Below are positions 38,752-47,424 of a stretch of 64,000 bases of DNA, in pieces. Position 1 is the stretch's first letter, and every line of letters starts with the position of its first letter. Made by a program: the position numbers and the translations under genes. Origin of the DNA: Paracoccaceae bacterium (GTDB lineage: Bacteria; Pseudomonadota; Alphaproteobacteria; Rhodobacterales; Rhodobacteraceae); contig JASJAU010000016.1 in assembly GCA_030066855.1 (NCBI GenBank), forward strand, positions 62,001 through 126,000, in the 5' to 3' direction. A model generated the notes under the pieces. The model was given only the letters and a program-made list of their open reading frames with translations, was not told where the DNA came from and made no database searches.

Positions 38752-39824
38752 GGGACGAGACCCAGCGTGCGCTTCTCTTTCGCCGAGCGGGCGGCGGTAT
38801 CGACGATGCGTTGCGCGACCAAGCAAAGCTCCGGATCAAGCGGCCCGCCGACCGGCGCGCCCCGCGCGATGCACCCCAGCACGTACTCGATGGCGTTGGT
38901 CTCCCCCGGCGCAAGCGGATCGACCGGGATGTCATGGCGCTCGGGCCGCGCTCGGGTCTGAACCGTGACATTGCTTGCATAGTCAGGCGAGGAAATGGTG
39001 CCGTCCGTGCCGACGAAGGTGAAGCCGCAGGTCGGCTGCGGCTGGATCGTCCATGGGTCGGTGAATGTGCCCCAGCGGGTTTCCATCTTGCTAAGCCCGC
39101 GCTCGTAGCGGCAAACCGCGATGGCGTGCTGGTCGACCTCGATCCCTGGCGTCTCGTCAATCGTGCAGGTCACTTCCAGCGGCGCGGCGCCGTTCATGTA
39201 CCAGGTGCCGAGCGTCGCGCCGTAGCCCAGGTAGTCGAGCAACGACCCGCCGCCGGAGAACTTCTTGTACCACCAGGAGTTCGGCTTTTGACGCTCGACC
39301 TCCTCTGGGCTGACCTCGACCTTGTCGGCAAGATGGTAGAGCGGCCCGCGATTGCCGTCGTAGAAATGCACTTCGATCAGGTTGCCGATAAGACCTTCAT
39401 CAATGAGCCGCTTCGCCGTCATATGGCTTTCGACCCACCGCAAAGGCCAGTTGATTATGAGCTGCCTGCCTGTCCCTTCCATGGCTGATATCATGCGCCG
39501 GGCGTCCTCCGCCGATGCGGCGAAGGGTTTCTCGACAAACACGTGGCATCTGTGCGGCGCCAATCGCTCGGTGTAATCTGCATGATCCGCCGTCGCGGCG
39601 CAGAGGATTGCCATGTCGTAGGGGCCTGCCGCCATGCAGGCGTCGAAGTCAGTGAAGACGCGATCCTCGGAGATCGAGAAGCTTTCAATGGCGGATTCCA
39701 TCGGCGCCCGCTCGGGATGGAAGATGCCGGCGATTTCGGCCTCGGGATGCGCGTCCGTGAGTCTCAGCAGATCGCCCATGTGCATGTGATCGAAACAAAT
39801 GCCGACGATGCGAAACTTGGCCAT
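38748..39824 (-). CDS. Gfo/Idh/MocA family oxidoreductase
   Basis: This 358-residue member opens with RIVGICFDHMHMGDLLRL rather than the usual GxGxxG, so the dinucleotide loop is degenerate. The downstream VFVEKPFAASAEDARRM is canonical. A central NWPLRWVESHMTAK and WWYKKFSGGGSLLDYLGYGATLGTWY define the substrate-binding domain. It follows the ABC permease gene by 10 nt and overlaps the next dehydrogenase by 4 nt. It probably oxidises or reduces an intermediate of the imported sugar. The altered Rossmann loop could mean changed cofactor use. Confidence 0.85.
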   Translation of the reverse strand: MAKFRIVGICFDHMHMGDLLRLTDAHPEAEIAGIFHPERAPMESAIESFSISEDRVFTDFDACMAAGPYDMAILCAATADHADYTERLAPHRCHVFVEKPFAASAEDARRMISAMEGTGRQLIINWPLRWVESHMTAKRLIDEGLIGNLIEVHFYDGNRGPLYHLADKVEVSPEEVERQKPNSWWYKKFSGGGSLLDYLGYGATLGTWYMNGAAPLEVTCTIDETPGIEVDQHAIAVCRYERGLSKMETRWGTFTDPWTIQPQPTCGFTFVGTDGTISSPDYASNVTVQTRARPERHDIPVDPLAPGETNAIEYVLGCIARGAPVGGPLDPELCLVAQRIVDTAARSAKEKRTLGLVP

Positions 39825-39834
39825 GGCAGCCTCC

Positions 39835-40842
39835 CTATCGTGATCCGGTGATCCTGACGTAAAGCGCAGTCACCGCCAGGATGATGATGCCGAAGAGCGC
39901 TGTGCGGGCGCCCTCGGGCATCTGAAGAAGCGTCAGCATCGTGTCGAGCACCCGCAGGATCAGTGCGCCGACGATCGCGCCGGCATAGCTTCCGCGTCCG
40001 CCGAAGATCGATGTTCCGCCGATGACCGCCGCCGCGACCGACGGCAGGAGAAGCGGGTTGGCGAGGCTGAGCGAGGTCTGGCGGATGATCCCGAGGTACA
40101 AAAGCCCGGCCAGCGCGGCGATCAATCCGGAGAGCGCGTAAAGCGCGAGATACACCTGCCAGGAGCGGACGCCCGAGAGCATCGACGCCCGCTCGTTCGA
40201 GCCCAGCGCGAACAGAATGCGGCCAAACCCGGTGAACCGCATGAGGCAAATGACGAAAGCAGCGAAGGGGATGAAAAGGTAGAGGCCGTTGGGCATGCCT
40301 AGCGTGCGCCCTGTGCCAAGCCAGACGAGAAACCCTGGGATCTCGGCGCCCGCATTGATGACGAGGCGCTGATAAACCTGGAGGCATCCGGTCGCGATCA
40401 GGCCGGTGCCGAGCGTCATGATCAGCGGATGCACGCGCACAAGCCCCACGCCGATCCCGTTCACGATCCCGACCGTCAGACCGCTCGCCAGCGCGATCAA
40501 CACGGCCGGGGCGACGCCCCAGATCGAGCTGAGCGTCGCGCAGACGAATGCGGCGACAGTCGCGACGATGCCCGCCGACAGGTCGATCCCGGCGGTCAGC
40601 ATTGTAAGCACCTGGCACGCCGCGAGCATGGCGAGCGGGATCGCGAATTTGATTAGGTTGCCGACCCAGAACGTCGAGATGAGACCGTCGCGCCCCCCGC
40701 GGAACGGCATCACAATCCCGGGCCGCATGACCTCGAGCGTCGCGATCAGCAGGATCAGGAACACGACGAGCGGGATCATCGGGTTGTCGCGCATCAGCCG
40801 CCCGAGGCGGGCCAACGGCGGGTTTGTGTCGGTGGCGCTCAT
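39835..40842 (-). CDS. Sugar ABC transporter permease (RbsC type)
   Basis: This 335-residue BPD_transp_2 family membrane protein has about nine hydrophobic helices. Signatures include TAGIDLSAGIVATVAAFV in the first half and NPLLLPSVAAAVIGGTSIFGGRGSYAGAIVGALI near the end, the pattern of ribose/xylose/inositol permeases. It is the second permease of the importer whose ATPase and first permease precede it, with a 4-nt overlap. Confidence 0.9.
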   Translation of the reverse strand: MSATDTNPPLARLGRLMRDNPMIPLVVFLILLIATLEVMRPGIVMPFRGGRDGLISTFWVGNLIKFAIPLAMLAACQVLTMLTAGIDLSAGIVATVAAFVCATLSSIWGVAPAVLIALASGLTVGIVNGIGVGLVRVHPLIMTLGTGLIATGCLQVYQRLVINAGAEIPGFLVWLGTGRTLGMPNGLYLFIPFAAFVICLMRFTGFGRILFALGSNERASMLSGVRSWQVYLALYALSGLIAALAGLLYLGIIRQTSLSLANPLLLPSVAAAVIGGTSIFGGRGSYAGAIVGALILRVLDTMLTLLQMPEGARTALFGIIILAVTALYVRITGSR

Positions 40843-41780
40843 CGTCGCGCGCTCCTCAGTGTTGCCGCGGTTCCCAGCATCACGACAGCGACCATGATCG
40901 TGCCCTCAATGATCGTGGTCACATTCGGGTCCACCGCCATCAGCGTGAGGATGGTTCGGATGATCCTGAGAATGAACACCGCGATGATCGGACCAAGGAG
41001 GCCGCCCCGGCCGCCGCCCAGAACGACGCCGCCCAGAACCACCGCCGCGACCGACGCGAGAAGGTATGGGCCCGGCACTGGCTCGCCTATTCCCGTGAGC
41101 GCGGCAAGGCTCAGACCGCCAAAGCCGCAGAAGAGGCCGCAAATCCCGTAGGCCGCAATCTTGGTCCGCCCGACCGCGACGCCGGACCGGAAGGCCGCCA
41201 TCTCGTCGGACCCGGTGGCGTAGATCGACAGGCCGAGCTTGCTCCGCCGGATCGGAATCCAGATGGCGGCGGTCACGAGCGCGATGATCAGGAACGCTTT
41301 CGGCAACCATCCAAACAGGAAGGGGCCGCGAATGCTGTCCTCGACCCAGTCCGCCGTCGCACCGCCCGGGGTCTCCAGGATCAGGAGCGCGACGCCTTCC
41401 CAAACGAAGAGCATCGCCAGCGTGACGACTATGTCCGGAACTCGCGTGACGACGATAAGCGCGCCGTTCAGAAGGCCCATCCCGAGCCCGACCGCGAGCA
41501 CGATGAAGATCGCGGGGACGCCGGCCATCCGCTCCATCAGCGTTGCCGCCGTCACCGCGCATACCGCCATCATGGACGCAACCGAGAGATCGATACCGCC
41601 GACTATGACCACGACCGCCATGCCGGCGGTCGCGAAAGCAAACGGCAATGCCGCGCGCGCCAGGCTTTCGAGACCCGGCCCGCCGAAAGATGGCTGGATC
41701 AGCTTGGTCGCCGCCAGCAGCACCACCAGGAGCGCAAGCAGGCCCATCGTCCAGGCGTGTTTTCTGAGCGCCTCGGTCAC
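40839..41780 (-). CDS. Sugar ABC transporter permease (RbsC type)
   Basis: This 313-residue permease is similar in design to its neighbour: IVGGIDLSVASMMAVCAVTAATL near residue 60 and LLASVAAVVLGGVVLGGGRGGLLGPIIAV near the end. Paired with the following permease it would make a heterodimeric channel. Its start overlaps the ATPase stop by 4 nt, and its stop overlaps the next permease start. Confidence 0.9.
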   Translation of the reverse strand: MTEALRKHAWTMGLLALLVVLLAATKLIQPSFGGPGLESLARAALPFAFATAGMAVVVIVGGIDLSVASMMAVCAVTAATLMERMAGVPAIFIVLAVGLGMGLLNGALIVVTRVPDIVVTLAMLFVWEGVALLILETPGGATADWVEDSIRGPFLFGWLPKAFLIIALVTAAIWIPIRRSKLGLSIYATGSDEMAAFRSGVAVGRTKIAAYGICGLFCGFGGLSLAALTGIGEPVPGPYLLASVAAVVLGGVVLGGGRGGLLGPIIAVFILRIIRTILTLMAVDPNVTTIIEGTIMVAVVMLGTAATLRSARR

Positions 41781-43261
41781 GAGACCGCCTCTGTTCCAGT
41801 CAGACCATAGGCCGCGCGCATTAGGGTTTGCTCATCGGCGTCCGAGGCCTCAATCGTATCGACGACCCGGCCGTTGAAGATGACGATGGCCCGGTCGCAG
41901 GCAAGCGCGACCTCGTCCAGTTCGGAGGTGTAGAACAGAACGGCGGCCCCGCTCTCGGCCAGCTCCCGCGCGAGCGGATAGATCTGCCGCTTTGTCCGCA
42001 CGTCGATTCCGCGCGTGGGGTCGAACAGCAGGAGCGTCTCGACTCCCGTGGCCAGCCAGCGCCCGATCGTCACCTTCTGCTGGTTGCCGCCGGAGAGCAT
42101 CTGCGCCTCGCCTTGGGCGCGGGTGTCAATTTGCAGCTTGTCGATGGCGTAGCGCACGCGCTCCCGCTCCCGCCCAAGCTTCAACGGCCCCCAAGACCGC
42201 GGCCTCGCGGCGAAGGGCAGCGCGATGTTCTCGCGGACCGAGCGCTGCGCGAGGAGCGCCTCAGCCCGGTTGCCGGGAACGAATGTCAGTCCCGCCGCGA
42301 TCGCGTCGGCCGGATGCGAAAAAGAAACGGGACGTCCGTTCACCTCGACCTGGCCGCCCGTCGGTTTCTCAAAGCCCGACAAAACTTCGAAAAGCTCGTC
42401 CTGTCCCTGGCCCTCGAGCGCAACAACGCCCAGTACCTCGCCCGGATGGAGGTCGAAGGAGACGTCAGTCAGTTTCGGACCTGCCGAGAGATTCCTGACG
42501 CTGAGACGGGACGCGCCGGAGGCCGCGCCGCGCGACGCTGCGCCTTCGCGATGGGACAGATCGAGCTTCTGGCCGAGCATCAACTCGACCGCGCGCTCCT
42601 CGACGCCCGGTTCGATTTCCAGGTCCCCGACTGTGCGCCCGTCCCGCAAAACGCTTGCCCGATCGCAGAGCTCTGAGATTTCGGTGAAACGGTGGGAGAC
42701 ATAGATCACGCCCATGCCGTCATTCGCCCGCGCCCGCACAACGGTCAGCACCCGTTCGACAAGGTCCGTGGGCAGCGCCGCTGTCATCTCGTCGAGCAAG
42801 AGAACATCCGGCTCGGAGGCCAGCGCACGGGCCAGATCGAGAATGCGAAGCGTGGCAAGCGGCAGATCCGAGATCATATCGGCGAGCCTCACGTCCTCGA
42901 CGCCAAGCTCGCGCACCCAGTCCATAAACGGCCCGACCGGCGTATCGCCAAGGCGGAGATTGTCGCCCACATCCAGGTCCGGAATGAGCGAGGGCTCCTG
43001 ATAGACCGGCACGAGCCCGGACCGTCGCGCCTCCGCGGGGTTGCCGACGCGCGCTTCCCGCCCCCGGATCAGGACGTTCCCGGCGTCGGGCCTGAGAGCA
43101 CCGGTGATTATCTTGACGAAGGTCGATTTCCCCGCCCCATTCGCGCCCATCAAGGCCACGACCTCGCCCTCGCCAACGCGCAGATTGGCGTCTGTCAGCG
43201 CTCGCACTGCGCCGAAGGTCTTCACGATACCGGAGGCGTCGAGAACGGCGAGGTCGTCCAT
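41777..43261 (-). CDS. Sugar ABC transporter ATP-binding protein, two ATPase domains
   Basis: This 494-residue RbsA/MglA-type protein has two fused nucleotide-binding domains. The first has Walker A GANGAGKST near residue 38, DLPLATLRILDLARAL in place of a canonical LSGGQ, and Walker B VLLLDEMTAAL. The second has LEGQGQDELFEVLSG instead of Walker A, as usual for the degenerate domain, but retains LSGGNQQKVTIGRWL and LLLFDPTRGIDV. It energises the sugar importer in this operon. Confidence 0.9.
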   Translation of the reverse strand: MDDLAVLDASGIVKTFGAVRALTDANLRVGEGEVVALMGANGAGKSTFVKIITGALRPDAGNVLIRGREARVGNPAEARRSGLVPVYQEPSLIPDLDVGDNLRLGDTPVGPFMDWVRELGVEDVRLADMISDLPLATLRILDLARALASEPDVLLLDEMTAALPTDLVERVLTVVRARANDGMGVIYVSHRFTEISELCDRASVLRDGRTVGDLEIEPGVEERAVELMLGQKLDLSHREGAASRGAASGASRLSVRNLSAGPKLTDVSFDLHPGEVLGVVALEGQGQDELFEVLSGFEKPTGGQVEVNGRPVSFSHPADAIAAGLTFVPGNRAEALLAQRSVRENIALPFAARPRSWGPLKLGRERERVRYAIDKLQIDTRAQGEAQMLSGGNQQKVTIGRWLATGVETLLLFDPTRGIDVRTKRQIYPLARELAESGAAVLFYTSELDEVALACDRAIVIFNGRVVDTIEASDADEQTLMRAAYGLTGTEAVS

Positions 43262-43290
43262 CTTCGGTCCTGAGATGATGAGGGCAATGC

Positions 43291-43323
43291 GGGCGCCCCC
43301 GACGTCAACCGGCGGAGGCGCCC
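43291..43323 (-). other. Hairpin between binding-protein and ATPase genes
   Basis: An inverted repeat GGGCGCC (43291-43297) / GGCGCCC (43317-43323) with partly pairing interior lies in the 72-nt gap. Such hairpins commonly stabilise or attenuate transcripts so that the binding protein is made in excess over the membrane components. No T-run follows. Confidence 0.5.
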
Positions 43324-43333
43324 AATTCCAAGA

Positions 43334-44371
43334 TCAGCTGTCGCCCGGTCCCTCGCAGGCGATGATCTCCTCCATCGAGTAATCGGTCCAACCGGGAACC
43401 GTGACCGAAACTGGCCACTCAGGATCGAGGTTCGGGTTCTGCGCCCCTTCGATCGTCGCGCGACCGTCTGCCGTCTTGTTCTCCCAGAGAACAGGATCAA
43501 CCAGCACGGTCGTGCTGTCCGGCGCCTCGCCGTTCAGAATATCGACTGCCAGCGCGATTCCGGCGCCGCCAACCGATCCGGGGTTAGTGACAGCAGCGCC
43601 CTCCAGCCCGTCAACCGTGGTCAGGTACTGGACGAAGCCTGCATTGTCGGCACCCACGATCGGCACAAGCGGTGCGCCGGATTCGACGAAGGCATCCACG
43701 ATCACGTTGTCGATGCCGCTCGTCCAGACGCCGTCGAAAGGAATGCCGGTCGCCAGGAAGTCGAACATTTGCTGCTTGCCCTGGTCCTGCTGCCAGCCGG
43801 TGAAGACTTCGTGCACCACGTTGATGCCGGAAAACTCTGCAAGCGCCCGCTTGAAGCCGTTGTCGCGGTCGGTGTCCGCCGACACGCCGGCGATCCCGCG
43901 CATGTAGACTACGTCACCGGATCCGCCGAGCTGCTCGAAGAGCCACTTGGCGCCCAAATAAGCGTATTCTTCCTGGTTGTTGGAAAGGATGTACGCGCCC
44001 TCGGCCGTGACGCCCGCGTCAACGGCAACCACCACGATGTCCTGCGCCATGGCGGCGTCGAGCGCCGAGTTGAGCGCATCGGGGTTGGACGGGTTGAGCA
44101 CAATCGCATCCACGCCGGCTTCAATCAGGTTGTTGATGTCCTCGAGCTGGCCTGCGGAATCCGTGTTCCGGTGGGCGACGATCAGGTTGGCGACATCACC
44201 CTCAACCAGCGCCTGGGCGCGCATCGCGCAGATCATCTGCTCGCGCCATCCGTTGCCCTGCACAGTGTTGGAAACGCCGATCGTATAGCTTTTGTGGCCT
44301 CCGGCGAAGGCCGCTGGGGTCATCGCGGCTGCAACGGCGATCGCCGCGGCGCCTGTCATGAGTTTCTTCAT
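43334..44371 (-). CDS. Sugar ABC transporter substrate-binding protein (RbsB/MocB type)
   Basis: This 345-residue periplasmic protein has a signal peptide (KKLMTGAAAIAVAAAMTPAAFA) and the Peripla_BP_4 fold: YTIGVSNTVQGNGWREQMIC, a central AGVDAIVLNPSNPDALNSAL and VDAGVTAEGAYILSNN, and the ligand-hinge region IVGADNAGFVQYL. I use ATG 44371 because GGAGG is upstream; a longer frame runs on without coding character. Members of this family bind ribose, inositol, rhizopine or related polyols. It follows the TIM-barrel isomerase by 52 nt. Confidence 0.9.
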   Translation of the reverse strand: MKKLMTGAAAIAVAAAMTPAAFAGGHKSYTIGVSNTVQGNGWREQMICAMRAQALVEGDVANLIVAHRNTDSAGQLEDINNLIEAGVDAIVLNPSNPDALNSALDAAMAQDIVVVAVDAGVTAEGAYILSNNQEEYAYLGAKWLFEQLGGSGDVVYMRGIAGVSADTDRDNGFKRALAEFSGINVVHEVFTGWQQDQGKQQMFDFLATGIPFDGVWTSGIDNVIVDAFVESGAPLVPIVGADNAGFVQYLTTVDGLEGAAVTNPGSVGGAGIALAVDILNGEAPDSTTVLVDPVLWENKTADGRATIEGAQNPNLDPEWPVSVTVPGWTDYSMEEIIACEGPGDS

Positions 44372-44423
44372 CTTGGTTCCTCCCAATGGTCTGATGATTA
44401 AAGATCCGGGGCTTTCCGCCCTT

Positions 44424-45338
44424 CTACTTGATGAATGGGGCGAGGACGTCCCGGGCGAGCAGGAAGCCCCGCTTGACCTTTTCGTCCGTGCCCTCGAACA
44501 GCCGGTCCTCATGCTCGATGATGATCGGCCCGTCGTAGCCCGCGCGATAGAGGTCCGAAAAGAAACCGGACCAATCCACGTCGCCCAGCCCGCAAAGGCG
44601 CGGGATCTGCCAGCCCATACCGACCGACATGACACCGTTCTCGTAAAGCCCGTCGCGATCCACCATCACGTCCTTGGCGTGCACATGCGCCATGCGCGGC
44701 CCGAACTCGCGAATGAACCGCGACTGGTCGATGAACTGCCAAATCAGGTGCGAAGGGTCAAAGTTCATGCCCACCGAATCACTCCACTCGTCGAACACCC
44801 GGCGCCAGATCTTCGGCGAGTAAGCGATGTTATGGCCGCCGGGCCACTCGTCATAGCTGAAGATCATCGGGCAGTTCTCGAAACAGAGCGTGACGCCGGA
44901 GGCTTCAGCATGCGCGACGATCGGCCTGAAGATCTCGGTAGCCCGCTGCCAGTTCTCATCGACGTTGAGCGTTCTGTCCCCGCCGATGAAGGTGTTGACC
45001 ACCTTGATGTCCATCACGCTCGCCGCGCTGATCACCTTCATCAGGTGGCCGATCACCTCCTCGCGGTGCGCCGCGTCGGCGTGCAGAGGGTTCGGGTAGT
45101 ATCCCAGACCGGATATCTCGATTCCTTGCCCGGCAAGCGCGGACTTGATCTCGGCGCCCTCCGAGACGGTCAGCCCGTCGACGTTGATGTGGCTCGTCCC
45201 GGCGTAACGCCGCGCCTCTCCGCCCGCCGCCGGCCAGCAGGCGACTTCGAAGGCGGAAAAACCGTTCGCGCCGGCCCATGAGGCCACGTTCATCAGGTCC
45301 GTATCTTCGAAAGGCGCTGTCAGAAGCCCGATTTTCAT
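44424..45338 (-). CDS. Sugar phosphate isomerase/epimerase-like TIM-barrel protein
   Basis: This 304-residue AP endonuclease-2/xylose isomerase-like barrel has expected metal ligands in LCFENCP (Glu), MNFDPSHLIW (Asp, His), AHVHAKDV (His) and IIEHEDR (Glu). MocC of rhizopine catabolism, IolE/IolI and 3-keto-glycoside lyases belong to this superfamily. Between a dehydrogenase and the binding protein it probably isomerises, dehydrates or cleaves a keto-sugar formed by the Gfo/Idh enzymes. Specific chemistry is inferred from context only. Confidence 0.85.
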   Translation of the reverse strand: MKIGLLTAPFEDTDLMNVASWAGANGFSAFEVACWPAAGGEARRYAGTSHINVDGLTVSEGAEIKSALAGQGIEISGLGYYPNPLHADAAHREEVIGHLMKVISAASVMDIKVVNTFIGGDRTLNVDENWQRATEIFRPIVAHAEASGVTLCFENCPMIFSYDEWPGGHNIAYSPKIWRRVFDEWSDSVGMNFDPSHLIWQFIDQSRFIREFGPRMAHVHAKDVMVDRDGLYENGVMSVGMGWQIPRLCGLGDVDWSGFFSDLYRAGYDGPIIIEHEDRLFEGTDEKVKRGFLLARDVLAPFIK

Positions 45339-45348
45339 AACGTCCCCT

Positions 45349-46503
45349 TCAAATCTCGCTCAGATCGACCCAGCGCCCTTCTCGCGCTGACTTCAACACG
45401 GCGTCGCAGAACCGCATCTCGTAGTGGCCGTCGTCAAAACTCGCCCAGGTGCTGGCATCTTGCCTGCCGCCCGCCGCGATGTCCCGATAAACCGCTCGGA
45501 AAAAGTTGAAAAAGCTGTCGGCGAAGCCTTCGACATGTCCCGGCGGCAGCGTCGCGGCGGCGGTCCCGGTCTCGTTCATCAGGGTGAAGTCGCGCATCAG
45601 GGTCTGATTGGGTCCGTCCCGATGCCCAAGGAAGAGGTGATCCGGCGTCTCGCTGTCCCAGGCCGCGCTCGCCTGTGACCCGGCCACATCCCATTGCAGA
45701 GAGTTCTTGCGCCCGACGTTGATCTGACTGGTGCTCATTACGCCCCGGGCGCCGTTCTCATACCGGATCATGATCATCGCCGCGTCGTCCGTGCCGATCC
45801 TGACAGTCTCAGTGGCGCCTTCCGCGCTGGAGAACGTCTCGACCGGGCCGGTCGGTTTCTGGCGCTCTTCGATGAAGGTCGAGAGATCCGCCATCACCGA
45901 CACCGCAAGCTGCCCGGTGACAAAGCTGGTCAGGTCGACCCAATGGGTGCCGATGTCACCGACCGAGCGGAGCGCGCCGCCCATGTCGCTCTCAAGCCGC
46001 CAGTTCCAATCCGTGGGCTTGGCAAGCCAGTCCTGGTGATAATGGCCAGTGACAAACCGGATCTCGCCCAACTCCCCCGCCCTGACCATGCCATGCGCGT
46101 GCTGGTTCAAAGGATAGAAACGGATGTTGTAGCAAACCGCGCAGACCTTGCCGGAGGCTTTGGCGATCTCAACCATCTCCGCGCTCTCGACCGAGGTCAT
46201 TGCGAGCGGCTTCTCGCAAACCACGTTCTTTCCGGCGGCGAGGATCGCCTTCACGTGCGGGTAATGCGCGTGGTTGGGGGATGTTACGTGCACCACATCA
46301 ACGGTCTCGTCGGAGAGGAGATCGTCAAGCGACGCATAGGCCTTGGCTACGCCCAGGGCGTCCGCCCGCGCCCGTCCGCGTTCGGGTGTGGAGCCCAGAA
46401 CGCCCTCAACGCGGACGCCCGCCCTCCGAAGCGCTTGAAGATGCACCGTGCCGATGAAGCCCGTGCCAATGACGGCGGAGCCGATGCCGGCCAGTGAGGT
46501 CAT
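45349..46503 (-). CDS. Gfo/Idh/MocA family oxidoreductase
   Basis: This 384-residue dehydrogenase has an intact Rossmann motif (VIGTGFIGTVHLQAL near residue 11), VVHVTSPNHAHYPHVKAIL and the hallmark CEKPLAMTSVESAEM. The C-terminal domain carries WRLESDMGGALRSVGDIGTHWVDL with the catalytic Asp/His pair expected of the family. It is the most canonical dehydrogenase of the island and the best candidate for the first oxidation step. It follows the SDR gene by 12 nt and precedes the isomerase by 10 nt. Confidence 0.88.
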   Translation of the reverse strand: MTSLAGIGSAVIGTGFIGTVHLQALRRAGVRVEGVLGSTPERGRARADALGVAKAYASLDDLLSDETVDVVHVTSPNHAHYPHVKAILAAGKNVVCEKPLAMTSVESAEMVEIAKASGKVCAVCYNIRFYPLNQHAHGMVRAGELGEIRFVTGHYHQDWLAKPTDWNWRLESDMGGALRSVGDIGTHWVDLTSFVTGQLAVSVMADLSTFIEERQKPTGPVETFSSAEGATETVRIGTDDAAMIMIRYENGARGVMSTSQINVGRKNSLQWDVAGSQASAAWDSETPDHLFLGHRDGPNQTLMRDFTLMNETGTAAATLPPGHVEGFADSFFNFFRAVYRDIAAGGRQDASTWASFDDGHYEMRFCDAVLKSAREGRWVDLSEI

Positions 46504-46515
46504 GCTCTTCTCCCC

Positions 46516-47241
46516 TCAGACAACGGAATATCCTCCATCGACTGGCAAGCAAACGCCGGTCATGAAACGCGCGGCGTCGGACGCGAGAAAGAGCGCCGCG
46601 CCGGAAATGTCTGCAGGCTGGCCCCAACGCCCGAGCGGCGTGCGACGCTCAACCTGCCGCGTGAATTCGGCCGACTCGCGCGCCCGCTCCGATTGCTCGG
46701 TAATGATGAACCCAGGCGCGATGGCGTTGACCCGGATGCCGTCCGGCGCCCATGCGATGCCGAGCGACTTGGTTATCTGCTCGACGCCGGCTTTTGAGGC
46801 GCCATAGGCCGGGTTCATCGGCGAACCGAAGCGCGAGTACATGGACGCGATGTTGATGACCGCGCCCTTCGCGGTCTTCAACGCCCGGTGAAAGGCCTCG
46901 GCGCAACGGAACGTGCCGGTCAGGTTAACGTCCAGCACGTGAGAGAAGAAACCGAGCTCCATCTCCTCTCCCCGCTTCGTAATGGCCGCGCAATTGACGA
47001 GGACATCCAGCGTCTCATGGCGTTCGGCAAATCCGCGCACCGCCTCGTTATCTGTCACGTCGACCTGGTGATAGGCGAAACGCTCGGCATCTTCCGGCGC
47101 GCAGGCGCTCTCGACGCCGGTGATTTCGACCCTGGCGCCTGAATCCTGAAACGCCCTCGCAATCGCGGCGCCGATCCCGGCGCGGCTGGCGCCGATGACG
47201 ACGACGCTCGCGTTGGAGAAATCGAAATTGGCGGCACTCAC
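46516..47241 (-). CDS. SDR family oxidoreductase, first gene of sugar operon
   Basis: This short-chain dehydrogenase of about 241 residues has IGASRAGIGAAIARAF (Rossmann), VNCAAIT (NNAG-like), and YGASKAGVEQITKSL with the catalytic Tyr/Lys. It ends in FMTGVCLPVDGGYSVV. I place the start at GTG 47241, which has AGGA 9 nt upstream and restores the normal opening NFDFSNASVVVIGAS. It is the promoter-proximal gene of the operon that reads down to galE, divergent from lacI, with two operator copies in between. Confidence 0.88.
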   Translation of the reverse strand: MSAANFDFSNASVVVIGASRAGIGAAIARAFQDSGARVEITGVESACAPEDAERFAYHQVDVTDNEAVRGFAERHETLDVLVNCAAITKRGEEMELGFFSHVLDVNLTGTFRCAEAFHRALKTAKGAVINIASMYSRFGSPMNPAYGASKAGVEQITKSLGIAWAPDGIRVNAIAPGFIITEQSERARESAEFTRQVERRTPLGRWGQPADISGAALFLASDAARFMTGVCLPVDGGYSVV

Positions 47242-47310
47242 CGCTTTCGTCCTCTCAACTGATCGCCAACTCCCGCCAAGGCGCCCCCCAAAACCCACCG
47301 AATCGCGATC

Positions 47311-47365
47311 TGCAATCGATTACATCTTGCAATTGCCGCGAAAATCGAGCATGTAATCGATTGCA
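47311..47365. promoter_or_regulatory. Pair of LacI-type operators in the divergent promoter region
   Basis: TGCAATCGATTACA (47311-47324) and TGTAATCGATTGCA (47352-47365) are exact reverse complements of each other. Both have the central CG and AATCGATT palindrome typical of LacI-family operators. Their centres are 41 bp apart, about four helical turns, between the divergent SDR and lacI genes. Confidence 0.85.
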
Positions 47366-47424
47366 TACTCTTCCGTAATGCGCGTCCGTGTCAAGCCACT
47401 TTGGAGGAAAGCCCAGGCGGGGAC

